A DNA stretch of 33,287 bases from assembly GCA_033557685.1 (NCBI GenBank), contig JAWQRN010000242.1, forward strand, positions 1 through 33,287. Reading direction: 5' to 3'. A program made the position numbers and the translations under genes. Each line of letters opens with the position of its first letter. Position 1 is the stretch's first letter. Below the pieces are notes generated by a model. That model had not been told where the DNA came from. It did not search any database and saw only the letters and a program-made list of their open reading frames with translations. The DNA comes from Sperchopsis tessellata. Taxonomy: Eukaryota > Arthropoda > Insecta > Coleoptera > Hydrophilidae. Positions 9,600-21,436 of the stretch are shown in pieces.

Positions 9600-10540
9600 C
9601 ACAGTTTTATTCGGTCTTATACCTGAATGATCCTTGATTCAAAGAAAACTTACAAGTATATGCTACCTTTTTAGAACTATCAGTTGTTCGGATATTTCAT
9701 TTACATATAGATCGGCACGTGAACTAACCCGTTTCTACTTTAAAGATACTAAAACACTTAGTAAGTTTCAGACGTAACTGCTCCATTTGTTGAAACATTT
9801 GTCGCATATATAATAGCGTACAAATAATTCAGAATTCGAAATCTGAAGAAAAATAGAAACTACAAAGTAAACAATGTTATGGCATTTGTTTCGTAGTTCA
9901 CAAACATTTCGATACTGAAAGCGACCATCGCTTAGTTAGATGTATACTATCTTGAAATATTTATTTGGAAAGATTGAAATTAACCAAGGTAGACAAAATA
10001 ACTTGGACCATCTGAAATATAATCAAGAAGTATTTTAACTAGAGGTTACAAACAAATTTTCTGTTCTGAAAGAATACATTGATGCCGACAATTTGACAAT
10101 TAAAGCATAATAAAGACATAAAAAGTAAATTTATAATAAAAAGGCAGAAAATAGAGTATTCAAAGATCATAAAAAGTTAACAATGGAATATTTTTGAAGT
10201 TACTAGAACTATTAAGTCACACTCCTGGCGATGAGCAACATAGAAGCTATTAATTGGTGGTATTATTGGAAAAGTTATAACTACTGGTTATCTCAGAGAT
10301 CCTTTTCCCAGGAAAAACTAGATTTCACACCTTTAACTCCAGTCATACACAATATCCATTCCAACACATCCCTTACCCTCTACCAACTCGCAAAATCCAG
10401 CGCATTGAGTAATGACCAAAATTCACTTAACAAATGAAAAAGTCGATTTTAGAAACAAATCCAGGTGGGTAGAACAAGAAGTTCGAGATCCCGCACTGGC
10501 AAGAAATTGTCAGTCTGCTCCAAGGATTATGTTGGGGCCA
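9600..10540. other. Unassigned AT-rich sequence
   Basis: I see no supported gene or element. The frame at 10231-10437 (starting MSNIEAINWWYYWKS) has no recognisable motif. Confidence 0.5.
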
Positions 10541-10544
10541 AGGA

Positions 10545-12665
10545 ATCGATGACAATTGCTAAGTACAACATCAGGTCAATGGCCAGAACCGAACGGAAGA
10601 ACTAGAACTTGAACGAAACAAAATCAAGTGGGACGTAGAAGTTTTAAACGAGACTAGTGGTAGATAGGGTAGTGTACATAACAATACAGGTAAAGAAACT
10701 GGAATCACTGAAAATTATACATGCATACGCTCCTACGAGCAACGCGGAAGATGAGGAGGTCAACAAGTCCTACAAGTATATTTCTAAAGGAATGCAAGAG
10801 AACAAAACATCAACAGTAGTGGTAATCGGGGGCTTCAACTGTAAGATTGGAGGAATATAGATATGTAAGTATGCACGGATTGGAGAAAAGAAATCATAGA
10901 GGCACAATGATGGAAAATTTTTTTGAAGAAGAACACCTGTATATTAATTGCACCTTCTTCCAAAAGAAACCCAACCGTAAATGGACCTGGGCAAACCCAG
11001 ATGGGAAAACCTTCAACCAAATCGAAGCACTGAACATATTTAACACTGGTAGCAACCACCGCATGGTATATGCATCAACAAAGCACTAGAAAGAGTATAA
11101 AAGTAAGAAAAACAACATTTAGACAGATAGACAGAAAAAAAACACCAGCAAAATCCAAATCAATTCCAAACGTAACTAATAAGCAAATTCTGAGAATAAC
11201 AATGGGAAACTAATAAGGTAAATGACATGAATAAGAAGATAGCTGATACACTTAGTAAAGCAGTTGAAACCTATAAACGACCAAAATCTGCAAAGACAAA
11301 GGCAAATAAGCTCAGCCCGAAAACAATAAACATGCTTAAAAAAGAAAACAACTGATAGTGCTCAACAAAAGGGCAACAGCAGAATACACTGAGACAAATA
11401 GAACTGCTAGGAGAATCGTCACAGGGGAGATCAGGAAAATACAAAACACAAATCCAAACAGAGTTATAGAACTACATGGAAGCGCTAAAATGTTTAGACG
11501 AGAAACAACACACATAAGAGCGTTAAAGATGGGGAGGGAATACGAGTTGAAGACAGTCACGACATCATAAAGATGGTTCAATATCTTTATACAGATTTAT
11601 ATGCAACAAAGTTAAGGAGCGATATTCCCGAACAAGACCAAAGAAGGAAAGTAGAAAATCTAAACTCTGAAGATATACCTGCTATCACAAGAGATGAAAT
11701 ATAAGAGGCACTGAAACATACGAAGAATGGAAAGGCAGCCGGTAAAGTTGGAATACTAATGGAAATGTTAAAACTTAGAGGAAAAACACTGGGAAACCAA
11801 TTGGAAATACTGCTAAATAAGAAGGGAGATAGTGAGAACCTAGAATACTATGGACCAGTTTGCTATTACAAATCTATAAATTATTCCCAAAATAATATTC
11901 AGCCGGCTGACATAAAAATCTGGACTTTTGCCAGCCAATAGAGCAGGCCAGGTTTAGTCCAGGTTTTAGCACTATAGAACACCTACAAACGACGATAGTG
12001 TTTGATATAAAAAGCGGTTGAATACAATATAACTTTATGGTTGGCGTTAGTGAACTTCAGAAAGGCTTTTGATACAGTAGAAATATAGGCACTCCAGCAA
12101 GCAATAAAAACGCAAGAATCTATCACATATATGCTGACTTAATCAATAACATCTACAGAAGTTCTGACAAAGTCGAAATGAACAGAGGAGTGCTCCAAGA
12201 GGACACAATGTCACCCAAGTTGTTCACCTTAGTCCTAGAAGATGCATTGAAAATAATTGACTCTCAGAATAGAGGTAAAATATCAATGGGGAGAGACTAA
12301 GACACATAATCTTCGCAGATAATGTAGTATTACCATCAGAAGACAAACTAATCACACAAAAAGAAGATATCTTCAGGGCCACGAAGCGCAAAGGCCTTGA
12401 ACTGTACTTCGATAAAACTTAACAACAAATAAACCTGGAAACCAAACAAATCGAAAAGGTGACCAAATATAAATACCTAGGTCAAACTATAACTATAGCG
12501 AAGGCTAACCAAGAATTGGAAATAAACGAAAGAATATGACAAACATGATGAGGTGAAGCGACCACCTAAAACGTACCGCAGGACTCAACTGGTACCAAGT
12601 GGCCCAGAACCAGGACATGTGGAAACCGGTTAGAAAAAAAAATAATTTGGAAAGAACTAAGAATA
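10545..12665 (+). mobile_element. Decayed RTE-clade retrotransposon (endonuclease + reverse transcriptase)
   Basis: The endonuclease begins near 10547 (TIAKYNIRSMA). It continues with LKIIHAYAPTSNAEDEEV, VVVIGGFNCKIGG (GDFNAKIG expected), GLEKRNHRGTMMENFFEE and NCTFFQKKPNRKWTWANPDG, then FNTGSNHRMV, where SDHRMV is the expected SDH motif. The reverse transcriptase is recognisable as EALKHTKNGKAAG, a shortened KKGD..EYYGPVCY, VNFRKAFDTVE (motif A) and KYLGQTI. Motifs B and C are largely lost. Many stops and shifts break it. The element ends near 12665, where a Penelope-like element begins. Confidence 0.8.
10847..11089 (+). pseudogene. RTE endonuclease C-terminal part
   Basis: This open stretch of 80 codons carries the second half of the apurinic-like endonuclease: GLEKRNHRGT, the hydrophobic LYINCTFFQKKPNRKW, a WTWANPDGKT block and the damaged catalytic tail TGSNHRMVYAS, with N replacing D in SDH. 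It follows the GGFNCKIGG block of the neighbouring frame (10657-10860) by a +1 shift. Replacement of D in both GDFN and SDHR would abolish nuclease activity even if the frame were whole. Confidence 0.7.
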
Positions 12666-12669
12666 GCCA

Positions 12670-13560
12670 TCTTTGAAATTATTAGAAAATGTTAGATTAG
12701 AAGAACTATCATACAAACCTGACTTTTACTTTCGATTCGTAGATGATATTATTTTAACATACAAAAATAACAAAACCGACGAACTATTAAATATTTTCAA
12801 TGACTATCATACAAAATTACAATTAACGCAGAAACAGAAAAACAAAATATAATTTCCTTCTTAGATACAATAGTTATTAAAAACAAAGGCAATACTATTA
12901 AATTAAATTGGTATCAAAAAGAATCACATAGCGGCACATATATAAACTGGTTTTCAAACCATCCTAAAAAAAGAAAATTAAATGTACTAAAAAACATAAT
13001 TGATAAAGCCACCAAAATTTCTCATAAAGATTTCTATTGCACAAATATGACAAAAATTAAAAATCAATTTTTGAATAATAATTTTCCAGAACACATCATA
13101 AATGAAACTATCGATAAAATTTAATATCAAAAACAAAATCAAAACACAAATAATAATAATACATTTAATTCCAAATATATTAAAATACCTTATACTAATA
13201 AAGCATCTATAATTTTTAACAAAATATTATCTGAATTTAATATAAAACCTGCTTTTAAATAAAAATAATATATTATATACAAAATTAAAATGAAAAATAA
13301 AAAAATAGATAAAAATATTGTTGTTTACAAATTAATATACTGTGATTGCTCAAACGTTTATATTGGCCAAACAAGCTCAAAATTAAAAATAAGAATTAAT
13401 GGCCAAAAATCAGACAATCGTATAAAACCTAATAGTACAGCACTAGCACAACATATTTTTAAATTAAAACATAAAGTAGATTAATGTTGCATATTTTAAT
13501 TAACTCAAATATTTTAAATTATAAATTAGATACACAAAATTTATCCCATGAATACACTTT
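12670..13560 (+). mobile_element. Penelope-like element relic (reverse transcriptase + GIY-YIG endonuclease)
   Basis: From about 12685 the plus strand reads RLEELSYKPDFYFRFVDDII, LTYKNNKTDELLNIFNDYHT. This matches the Penelope reverse-transcriptase catalytic block (FYFRYVDDI; FVDD at 12736-12747). After shifts, remnants of ISFLDTxI, NWYQKExxxGxYINxxSNHP and KxxVxKNLIDKA can be followed to about 13110, then the linker KYIKIPYTNK and the GIY-YIG part at 13290-13484. Composition is very A-rich, as in many Penelope elements. Penelope elements are not classical non-LTR elements: their nuclease is GIY-YIG, unlike the APE type of the surrounding RTE copies. It lacks the first two thirds of the polymerase. 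Confidence 0.85.
13290..13484 (+). pseudogene. GIY-YIG endonuclease domain of the Penelope-like element
   Basis: The open frame gives NIVVYKLIYCDCSNVYIGQT, followed by SSKLKIRINGQKSD and TALAQHIFKLKHKVD. VYKL with VYIGQT are the two strands of the GIY-YIG core. The CxC (YCDCS) spacing and the later ALxQHxxxxxH match the Penelope version, in which the endonuclease sits C-terminal to the polymerase and cuts target DNA for priming. The catalytic arginine after the YIG strand (expected near KIRI) appears present. The frame ends prematurely after HKVD compared with usual members, but similarity continues in another frame to about 13560. Confidence 0.8.
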
Positions 13561-13564
13561 CAGT

Positions 13565-13910
13565 AGATGGGATATATACAGTACTGGCATAACCTAACAC
13601 GTCGTTCACAGACACAATAGATATACTAGCATATAACGCGATAGTTAATCTAATCCACCTCTGTGACATCAGAGCAGTATGACAATAACTACGAATAGTT
13701 TTATATACCACAAAACATCTAGAGTTATTAAAGTTATGGTACAAAATCGATTTCCATCAGCCTACATACAGCTGATTAAAGTTTATGTAAGGTCCATATC
13801 GAACGTTAAATGTCATGTGTTTAATATATTATTTTGATATTTGAGCAAACGCATAGTCAATATATTAAATACAGAAATCAAATGTGCATCGAAAAATGTT
13901 AGGATCAAGC
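13565..13910. other. Unassigned sequence after the Penelope relic
   Basis: A minus-strand frame (13541-13744) shows no family signature. The stretch may hold the 3' end of the Penelope element, but I cannot define it. Confidence 0.4.
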
Positions 13911-13912
13911 CA

Positions 13913-14530
13913 AAATTGCAGAAGTGTTCAATATTCAAAAAGCTGTTGACCGAGGAGACACCATACAGTCGAAGTTGTTCAGTGCAGCTATTGAGTATAT
14001 GTTCCTGGTACTAGTTTGGGAACACAAGGGCAGACAAAGGAGTGGAGAATATGTTAATCATTTGATATTTGCCGATCGAATCCATAATGTATATAATGAG
14101 ATGGCACGATGAACTAAGCTTACATGGAGTGTCACTGAAATTCTAAGTAACATATTTAAGTCACAGATTTACGTATTTAAATCACAGAGTATTCGATGGC
14201 ACATGTTAGTGAGATATTAAAGGTATTTCACATTCAGAAGCTCCAAGCAATACCTATAAGTATTGAGAGATATATTATTGATTTGAGAACTAGTGATAGA
14301 ATGCTCTGTGAATGGATAATGTTTCATACTAAGTTAAGATATCTTATAAGAACGATGAACGTGCAAAAGTAAAAATCAACGGAATATTTTGGGGAGACCA
14401 TATCAACAATGGGTAGAAAGATCAACGAAGTAAAGAGGTAACCTAAGACCAAGGCGTAGACCAGAAAACCTGAAGATATATACTGTGACCTTGGATGTCT
14501 ATGTACAGAATTAACTCGGAAAGTATTTGT
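13913..14530 (+). mobile_element. RTE retrotransposon fragment (palm and C-terminus)
   Basis: The open part 13924-14112 reads NIQKAVDRGDTIQSKLFSAA, IEYMFLVLVWEHKGR and VNHLIFADRIHNVY. This corresponds to motif B (RGVRQGDTISPKLFSAALE) and motif C (LRFADD; FADR here, so the catalytic aspartate is gone). Beyond 14112 the sequence is badly shifted. YQQWVERS and a RPRRRPEN segment near 14400-14470 still resemble the basic RTE C-terminus (RPxxRWVDD), and VYVQN resembles AYVQQW. The family is close to that at 7876-8740. Confidence 0.7.
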
Positions 14531-14539
14531 GATTCACGT

Positions 14540-15860
14540 TGATAAGAAAAACGTTGCGAGTGTCGCGAGTGGTGACATTTAATTAATTTGCAAAGTATAT
14601 TTACAGAAAAAAAATAAAAATACTAGTCGGGTTCTAAGAAACCCTACTAATAATATAGAATTTCTCTACAGTAAGCGCACTTTTTGCTACTCTCCTGGAG
14701 AATTATGTACAATTTTGAAGAGCAAACATGCACTAAGTAATTTTTCATGCGACATTGGCACTGGATATGTAGCCTGTCATGTATCCCGATGATTTTACAT
14801 CTGGAGCGTGGAACTCCTGGCCTTTATTCTGTCTAGGAATGATTGATATTAGTACTCACACCACGGAGGACGCAACCAACAATAGAATTTATCAACATCA
14901 TTACAATGGGTTATTTGAATGTATTATGCATCTGCATGAGTTTCCATTAGTCATCGTTAAAGTCACTTTTCAATTGAATTTGTCACAATTATTTTGTGGA
15001 CGAAGTGTTTTTTTAAGTATTTAATGTGTGTGGTAACATACTCACCTAATATCGATGAAACAATGAGTATGAAGATCGGTCAACGTAAATAATACTAGAA
15101 GGATCAGTTCCAGTAGTTTTTGCGAATATATAATTCTTTCTGATATAAATTACAGTGTCGAGGTTTGAAAAGTATAGCTTCTAAAAATTAGGTAGCCTAC
15201 GTTGTAAAGTTTCGCAATATTTTACTCAGTTTAATTTTACGTATAAGCTTATTTATTTCGAATTGGAAATGTATTTGTTTGTATGAGCATCGTTTAGTTA
15301 GCATGTCCGTCAAGAAGTTTCTTATAATCAATATGTTTTTTATTAAGATTTAGTTAGTAGGTACAAGCTTATAGTTATCAGTAATGATAATGTGTTTTCA
15401 TAAAAGCATATAAGATGCGAAAAATTGATAAAGAGAAACACATAGCCACCTTAATTGTTGAAATAGGAGGTACCTCTATCTCCCTGACAGATGTATTGTA
15501 AACTACGTGAGCCCATCTGTTGCTTTATTTTTTGCAGAATGCAGTGCAAAAATTATTTCAAATTGCAGGCGAGTAATGCAGAAGCTTATTGGAAATTCAT
15601 GTAACCAATGAGGCTGATGAAAGGTTGATTCCAACGGAATCTGTTATCATGGAATATGAAGAAGACAAAGTTTATCACTGTTTTCTTTGACAGCTGCTGG
15701 AATACCTGATATCCCAAAATTTTAAATTAACACATAATTGCAAGTTGAATTATTGAAGCTATCCTGAAATAGAAAGAACCGACAGTATAAAGGTAAAAGT
15801 ATAGTCATTTACCAGTCAGGAATATCTGTGATTGTAAAGAATCACTTAAAAAAATAGATA
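14540..15860. other. Unassigned AT-rich sequence
   Basis: I see no supported gene. An 81-codon frame at 14779-15024 is not recognisable. A small hairpin, GGGTTCTAAGAAACCC, lies at about 14628-14643. Confidence 0.5.
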
Positions 15861-15868
15861 ACCGACTT

Positions 15869-15869
<1 letters not shown>

Positions 15870-15921
<52 letters not shown>
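15870..15921. repeat. (TA)n microsatellite at the 5' edge of an RTE copy
   Basis: About 50 bases of alternating T and A lie directly next to the first recognisable residues of the retrotransposon at 15922. The apparent YIYIYI frame here is only this repeat. Confidence 0.95.
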
Positions 15922-15927
<6 letters not shown>

Positions 15928-18478
15928 ATAATAACAATCACTATGAAAACTCAGATAGACTGACGAAAGATGAGTGTTACGAAGATTTATAATACTAACC
16001 AAGATATAATACTTGCAGGTGACTTCAATGCAAGAGCGATAAATAGAGTCGGAAGTGAGATATTCGGAACAAATGCAGATCAAATAGAAAATGAAATCGG
16101 AGAAAGATTGTTGTAGCCAGATGAAACTCAAAATTAGAAATACGGTTCTTTGCACATAAAAATAAATATGTATACTTAGGAAAAACCGCCAGAGGTCTAT
16201 AATAGATTATTAGATTGGAGGATAAAAATAGGTGCTAATTGTGGGACAAATAATCATCTTGTGCTCGCTAAACTAATTTATTCCATTACAAATAAAAATA
16301 AGAGACAAAATCAGCAAAATTCTACAGAGTTGATGACTATAGGAAACAAAAGATATAAATTGCACCTACTAAAACACGATAGTGTTGGAAATCCTTACAT
16401 TAGAAGATTATGAGAAGAACCATGTAAAAATGGAATATGAAAATATAAAGTGTGCTATACACAAACTAGTCGATCAATCATTAGGAGAAATCGAACGAAT
16501 GGAAAGGAAAAATTTATCAGCATTATGGTTTACAGAAGAGATACAAGACATAACAGACAAAAGAATAAACCATATAGAAAGTGGCTATCACACAGATCAC
16601 TAAAAAATAGACATGGTTACAAAGAAAATAATCGTGATGTAAGAACAAGAATAAAGCAAGAAATAAATAAGTTCTGGGACATAAAGAGTGGTCAAATTGG
16701 AGCATATTTCGGGAGTGCTGGTTCAACATAAGTGTGGCATACATTAAGAGATTTAAGAATAAATCACAAGAAAAGTGCAATATATCTAATATCTATGAGT
16801 GAATGGCAAGAATACTATGATACCTTACTTATAGAAAGAAGACAAGAATATTTAAACCTAGAAGAAGAAAGTACAGAACAGATAGATAAATATAATAGAG
16901 CTACGCCAGTCTAACGCAGAAATGAAATGTAAAAGATCACTTGGCCCGGGAAATATTCGGACAGAATTGATTGAATGGGGTGGAACTTTATTACATGAAA
17001 GAATAAAACATCTGTCGTAAATAACATCGCTTTACAAGAAGGGAAGCAGAAAAGACAACAACAATTATGGGGGATTAAGTGTGCATTCAGCAGATTATGG
17101 GCTAAAATATTACAGACAAGACTAAGGAAGGCTATTGGAAACAAAATAGCGCAAGATCAAAGTAGATTTCTGCCAGAAAGATCCTGTATTGACAACCTGT
17201 TTATATTACAACAACTTATTGAGAAATATATTACCTGATGAGAAGAAATTCACCTTACTTTTATTGGCATTTTGAAAGCATATGACAAAGTCCCAAGACG
17301 AAAACTGTGGGCAGCATTAAGAACCGTGGAAGCTCCAACAAAGGTGATAAATCTTATCAAATAACTGTATAAAGAGAATTTATCATTTGTGAAACAGGGA
17401 AGAAAGTTGTCGACAGCAAACAAAATCTAACAAACAACTAAAGGATATTTTAATAGGAATTTGCAAATATGAAAAGGTTCATATATAACTAGACTAGCAG
17501 ATTGGTAAATTCAAGTGCCCTAAACCCAAATACCAAACCAACCAGACAGGGTTGTAATCTCTCACCATTTATTTTTAATGTATATGTTGAAGTTGTGCTA
17601 AGAAACTAGAAAGGACATAAAAGAGGATGGAGATATCCGTCCATGAATCATATCTCTTTACATTAAGTTTTGCCAATGATCAGGCAGTATTGGCGCAAGA
17701 TACATACGATATGGAATTTACTTTTAGACGGCTCTATGAGGAATTCAGAAGGTGGGGATTGCAGGCTAGCCTGGAAAAAACTGAGTACCTTGTAGTAAAC
17801 TCCAAAGCAAATTTCGAAAAGTACTGATTAGTGAATAAACCACAGTCAAACAAATGGAAAAATTCAAATACTTAGGTATAATTATAGATAGAGATGGGAT
17901 AGGAAGACAAAAAACTAACGAGAAACTAAAAAAGGACGTAGAGTACTAGGGTCATTAAATTCGGTATGGTGGGACAAAAATGTAAGAGAATAAACTAAAA
18001 AAAGAATCGGTCAAGTCATGGTGGAAAAGGTAATGACGTATGGGAGTGAAGTATGGACCATGCGAGAAGAAGACAAGAGAAAATTACTTACCGTTGAGAT
18101 GAATCATTTGAGAAGAGGTATCAGGGTGTCTAGAAGAGAAAGAATTAGAAATACCGAAATCAGAAAACAGTGGTTGGCCGCATTGAGAAGAGAAGCTTAA
18201 AATGGTTCGGCCATATGTTACGCATGAAGGAAAACAGATGGCCAAAACGGATATTTACATGGCAACCACCATGAAAGAATAAAAGATGTCGCCCCGAAGA
18301 TCATGGACAGACACAATAAGAAAAGCTATAGAAAATCGCGATTTGGAAGAAGACATGTCGCCGACCAGAGAGCTTAGAGATTGGAAATGGGAAGACAGCA
18401 CCTAGCTGTATGATTGTGTACATACATGATTTACATTATTTTTGTACTGTACGCGATTAATCCCTAAAAAATAAAAAA
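15922..18478 (+). mobile_element. RTE-like retrotransposon, nearly full-length endonuclease and RT, heavily mutated
   Basis: The endonuclease is recognisable as HYENSDRLTKDE, then ILAGDFNARAINRVGSEIFG (GDFNAR motif), GERLL, FAHKNKYVYLG, SIIDY and ANCGTNNHLVLAKL. A middle stretch (16382-16914) is basic and helical. The reverse transcriptase follows: KRSLGPGNI, QDQSRFLPERSCIDNLFILQ, FIGILKAYDKVPRRKLWAAL (motif A), QGCNLSPFIF (motif B) and SFANDQAVLAQ (motif C; FADD changed to FAND, 17669-17680), then KFKYLGIIIDRDG and a C-terminus ending EDMSPTRELRDWKWED. Many stops interrupt it. It ends in an A-rich tail near 18478. Confidence 0.82.
17627..17827 (+). pseudogene. RTE reverse-transcriptase motif C segment
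   Basis: This open segment holds LSFANDQAVLAQDTYDMEF, then RLYEEFRRWGLQASLEKTEY and LVVNSK. In this clade the aspartates of FADD bind the catalytic metal and the later LxxNxxKTEYL block forms the thumb boundary. Here the first aspartate is replaced by asparagine. A stop follows before the YLG block that lies at about 17868. Confidence 0.7.
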
Positions 18479-18639
18479 ATAGTCAGTTACCACTCGAACA
18501 GAATCAATGATTTCCTATGACGTTGTGTATTAAAGTGATGTAAATAATAAAAATATAAATAACCACGAAGTGGTTCACAAATACTGAAATTTTGAACGTA
18601 TATCAGTTATCTATCGTTTGATTATACCTATAGATATGT

Positions 18640-18800
18640 GTTTTTTTTATCTAAAAGGGCCCATATTATGCACCTTGGCACAGGATAGGTCCTTTGTGCC
18701 AACACACCCCAAGGTAAACTCCCCCCCGCCGGGATCGAGCCCATTATATCGTGGACCACAAGTAAGTGAGGGTGGCTCTTACACCTCGGCTATATATGCG
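18640..18800 (-). mobile_element. tRNA-derived SINE (diverged)
   Basis: On the minus strand an A box (TAGCCGAGGTG, 18792-18782) and a B box (GGCTCGATCCC, 18741-18731) lie in tRNA-like order, with 51 bases between their starts. The B box fits the GWTCRANNC consensus. These boxes recruit RNA polymerase III. The T stem is poorly paired, so this is not a working tRNA gene. An A8 tract (18648-18641) would be the 3' tail. The body between is unlike its very AT-rich neighbours and includes a C7-8 tract. This is a pattern call, not a match to a known family. Confidence 0.5.
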
Positions 18801-18840
18801 ATTCTATCTCTGAATGCAAATTATATTGCCATTACAGTAT

Positions 18841-20468
18841 CATGATTTGTCTTTGATATTGCTTGATCAGGGTCAAATAAACAGAAGATCGACTTTCGTT
18901 TGACTAGTTTAAATTATATATAGACTAAAATTATCATAAAACTAATTATAACGTAACAACATGGGCATTTTATCTGACAAGTGAAAATTTTCAGCTGTTA
19001 GTCATCGCAAAGGCTTGTAATTTTCTTAAGTACTGAAGGTTCGAACCAATTAATGGAACTAAATAAGATATTTGCATAAATAAACTAATTTACAATTCTG
19101 TTATATATTTCTTTAAGGACTACCTCGCATCTGGTACTAAATAAAACAGGATGACATTTCGGTTCGTATTAGAAGTGTCTACTCTAGTTTAAACTACTGC
19201 AATGTTTTCGTTCACGTCCACATTTATCAAGTGTGGGTGTTGGGTCCATGATAAACTAATCTCTTACGTATCTTCTCTTTCCGAAGCTGGTTTATTTCTT
19301 AAACTAACCATTCATTATCAGCTCTTCTAGCCGCATCTTCTGCCGTGCAGTAAATTTACCCTAAAATCACACTCTAAGTTATTTCGTTTTACCTTGATCC
19401 CCCTTTCAGCCTAATAAATACCATGATTTATATAGTCTACACCTACTTTATATCATATTTTAAGCGGAAAAATATATCTTGGGTGTACATTTTCACAAAG
19501 ATATTTATAGTATGTGCCTGTGTATAACATATATTTGCGATAGTTGAATAAATGGAGTAATTTACATTAACGTGATGCATATTTTAGTTCTTAAACCTAA
19601 ATGTAACGGATGCACTAGTGGACGACAAACTTTTTGAAAAGAATGCTCTATATGAAATTTGTAAATGTATGATGGGCCTCACAACAAAATTTTAACATTA
19701 AAAACAATTTTGAATATATACATGCAAATAAATATTGAAATTTACAGCTTTGATAATAATACAATATATACCGTATTCATTTCATATAAATTAAATATAA
19801 TATAATATAATATATAGATTATATTTAAATATATTAAAATACTGCAAATATATTCAATAAAATATTTATTTCACACAATATTTTTCTTATAATTACAGAC
19901 GTAGAAATGTGACATATGCGCATGTTTTTACCACATATTTTTGTAATAATGGGTTGTAGTCTTTCGTGCGAAGAAACACTTGCTTTAGGCGTCTATTGTC
20001 CATTAAAAATTCAGAAAATGAATCAATGAAATATATGTGGTGTTTATAGTTACACTTAAGTACGTATGTGGACTGGAGAGGCCATGATGTAATAAAATAA
20101 AATAAAAAGTTAAAATATCTACTTGCAGTCGTTGCTTCTTTAGCTCGTATCAACAATAGATCAGGGAATCCAATAGAGCTGCTATCCCTAAAATTATTTT
20201 GATGGTAAAGTATTTTCCATGATAAACATGCTCAACTATACCGGTTCGCTATGCAATCCTGGAAAATGTTCAAAGCCAATTTTGTATTAGTAAATTGGAA
20301 TTAAGAATTAAACAGCTGAGCACTAAACAATAATCAAATACAAGAAAATAAAACGTAATATCTTAACTAATAATGGTGGTTTAAATAGTTTTTTTTTCCG
20401 TATTATGGTTTAAGGAGAAACCGTTTCAGGGAGAAAAGAATTTAAAAAAAAATTGCAAAAAAAATTAA
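18841..20468. other. Unassigned AT-rich sequence
   Basis: Nothing convincing is seen. A minus-strand frame at 19893-20156 ends DYNPLLQKYVVKTCAYVTFL and could in principle be a small exon, but no family or splice partner was found. The stretch 19790-19870 is a dense TATAA-rich simple sequence. Confidence 0.45.
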
Positions 20469-20720
20469 CCGAGCTCTATGTGTTCTTGCAGTTGCAATAG
20501 GTACGGCACGCGCACCAGTTTAAGCAACTAAAAGAACTGTATAACATTATACGTCTTATGCACTTATTTAACTACCTAATCTAAAACTTACAAAAGAACT
20601 GAAGCGCTGTTTATGTCGTAGCTTTTGCCTTCTGTATGGCGAGGGCACCAATATAAACAACGGAGAGGACTGTATTAGATTATAGATTACGTGCAGCTAT
20701 TCAACTACCTATTACATTTT
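20469..20720 (+). repeat. Diverged tandem duplication, two ~120-base units
   Basis: Unit 1 (about 20469-20590) and unit 2 (about 20603-20720) share an ordered set of blocks: a GxGCTxTxTGT start, then GGCACGCGCACCAGTTTAAG versus GGCGAGGGCACCAATATAAA, then CAAC, GAACTGTAT versus GGACTGTAT, and CAACTACCTAxT. The period is about 133 bases and identity looks like 60-70%. No coding or promoter role is evident. Confidence 0.6.
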
Positions 20721-21436
20721 GGACTGATTTTTTTCGTTCGCATATTTATTTTAAAGACTAATAAATAAGTATACTGGTTATTTTCAATATCAATTATGTA
20801 TCATTGATTTGTATGTTCAAATACTTACACGTGAACATCTAAACGAAAAGTTATAAATTTTAGTTTCGATCTTACACATTACAGCTGTGTAGGTAGGGAA
20901 GGATCGCATAATGTGGTAACTTTGGGTGCGTGAGCGTTTCGCTTTTCGTTTGGGTTGAGTTTCAACGCGTCCAATTTTTGTAGCCCAAAAAGTTTTCGGT
21001 TCTTTCGGAACGGGAAGCTTTTTGATTAATTTTATCGTTTAATAAACGTTTACAATTGTTCTTGTCCACCACTATTAGCTATGCAATAAAGTTGATTTAT
21101 AAGATTTAAACATGCATTTCAAATAAATTATGAAAAAAAAATGTTTAAGGCGATTCGTAGAATATTTGGTCTAAATAAAATGGAAATTGAGAATAAAATA
21201 AGTGTGACCGGCAACTCACATTTCGACGCTCCTACACGGTAGTCGGTAAATTCCGATGGACCTTGTAGAAGACCTAAACAATAGGCTGCTAAGCCTGACC
21301 CAGAGTCTCCAACGAGAGAAACCGTGCTTCTGTGATTCTTGGTGGACCTTGTATTATATAAAAACATCATACCATTTTAATATAATAGTGCTTTTCTGAG
21401 GGCTCATAGGGAACAAAAGAGTACTGGCCAGTCGTA
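20721..21436. other. Unassigned sequence next to RTE 3' end
   Basis: A minus-strand frame at 21128-21370 includes VSLVGDSGSGLAAYCLGLLQ and GPSEFTDYRVGASKCELPVT, with a protein-like composition, but I know no family for it. The rest is AT-rich without visible features. Confidence 0.4.

Noticed and set aside
15868..16155. Minus-strand frame ending in a long YIYIYI run
   Set aside because: It is created by the (TA)n microsatellite and lies antisense to the RTE endonuclease.
18731..18741. Genuine tRNA gene at the A and B boxes
   Set aside because: The T stem and acceptor stem do not pair properly and the box spacing is long, so a SINE or tRNA relic fits better.
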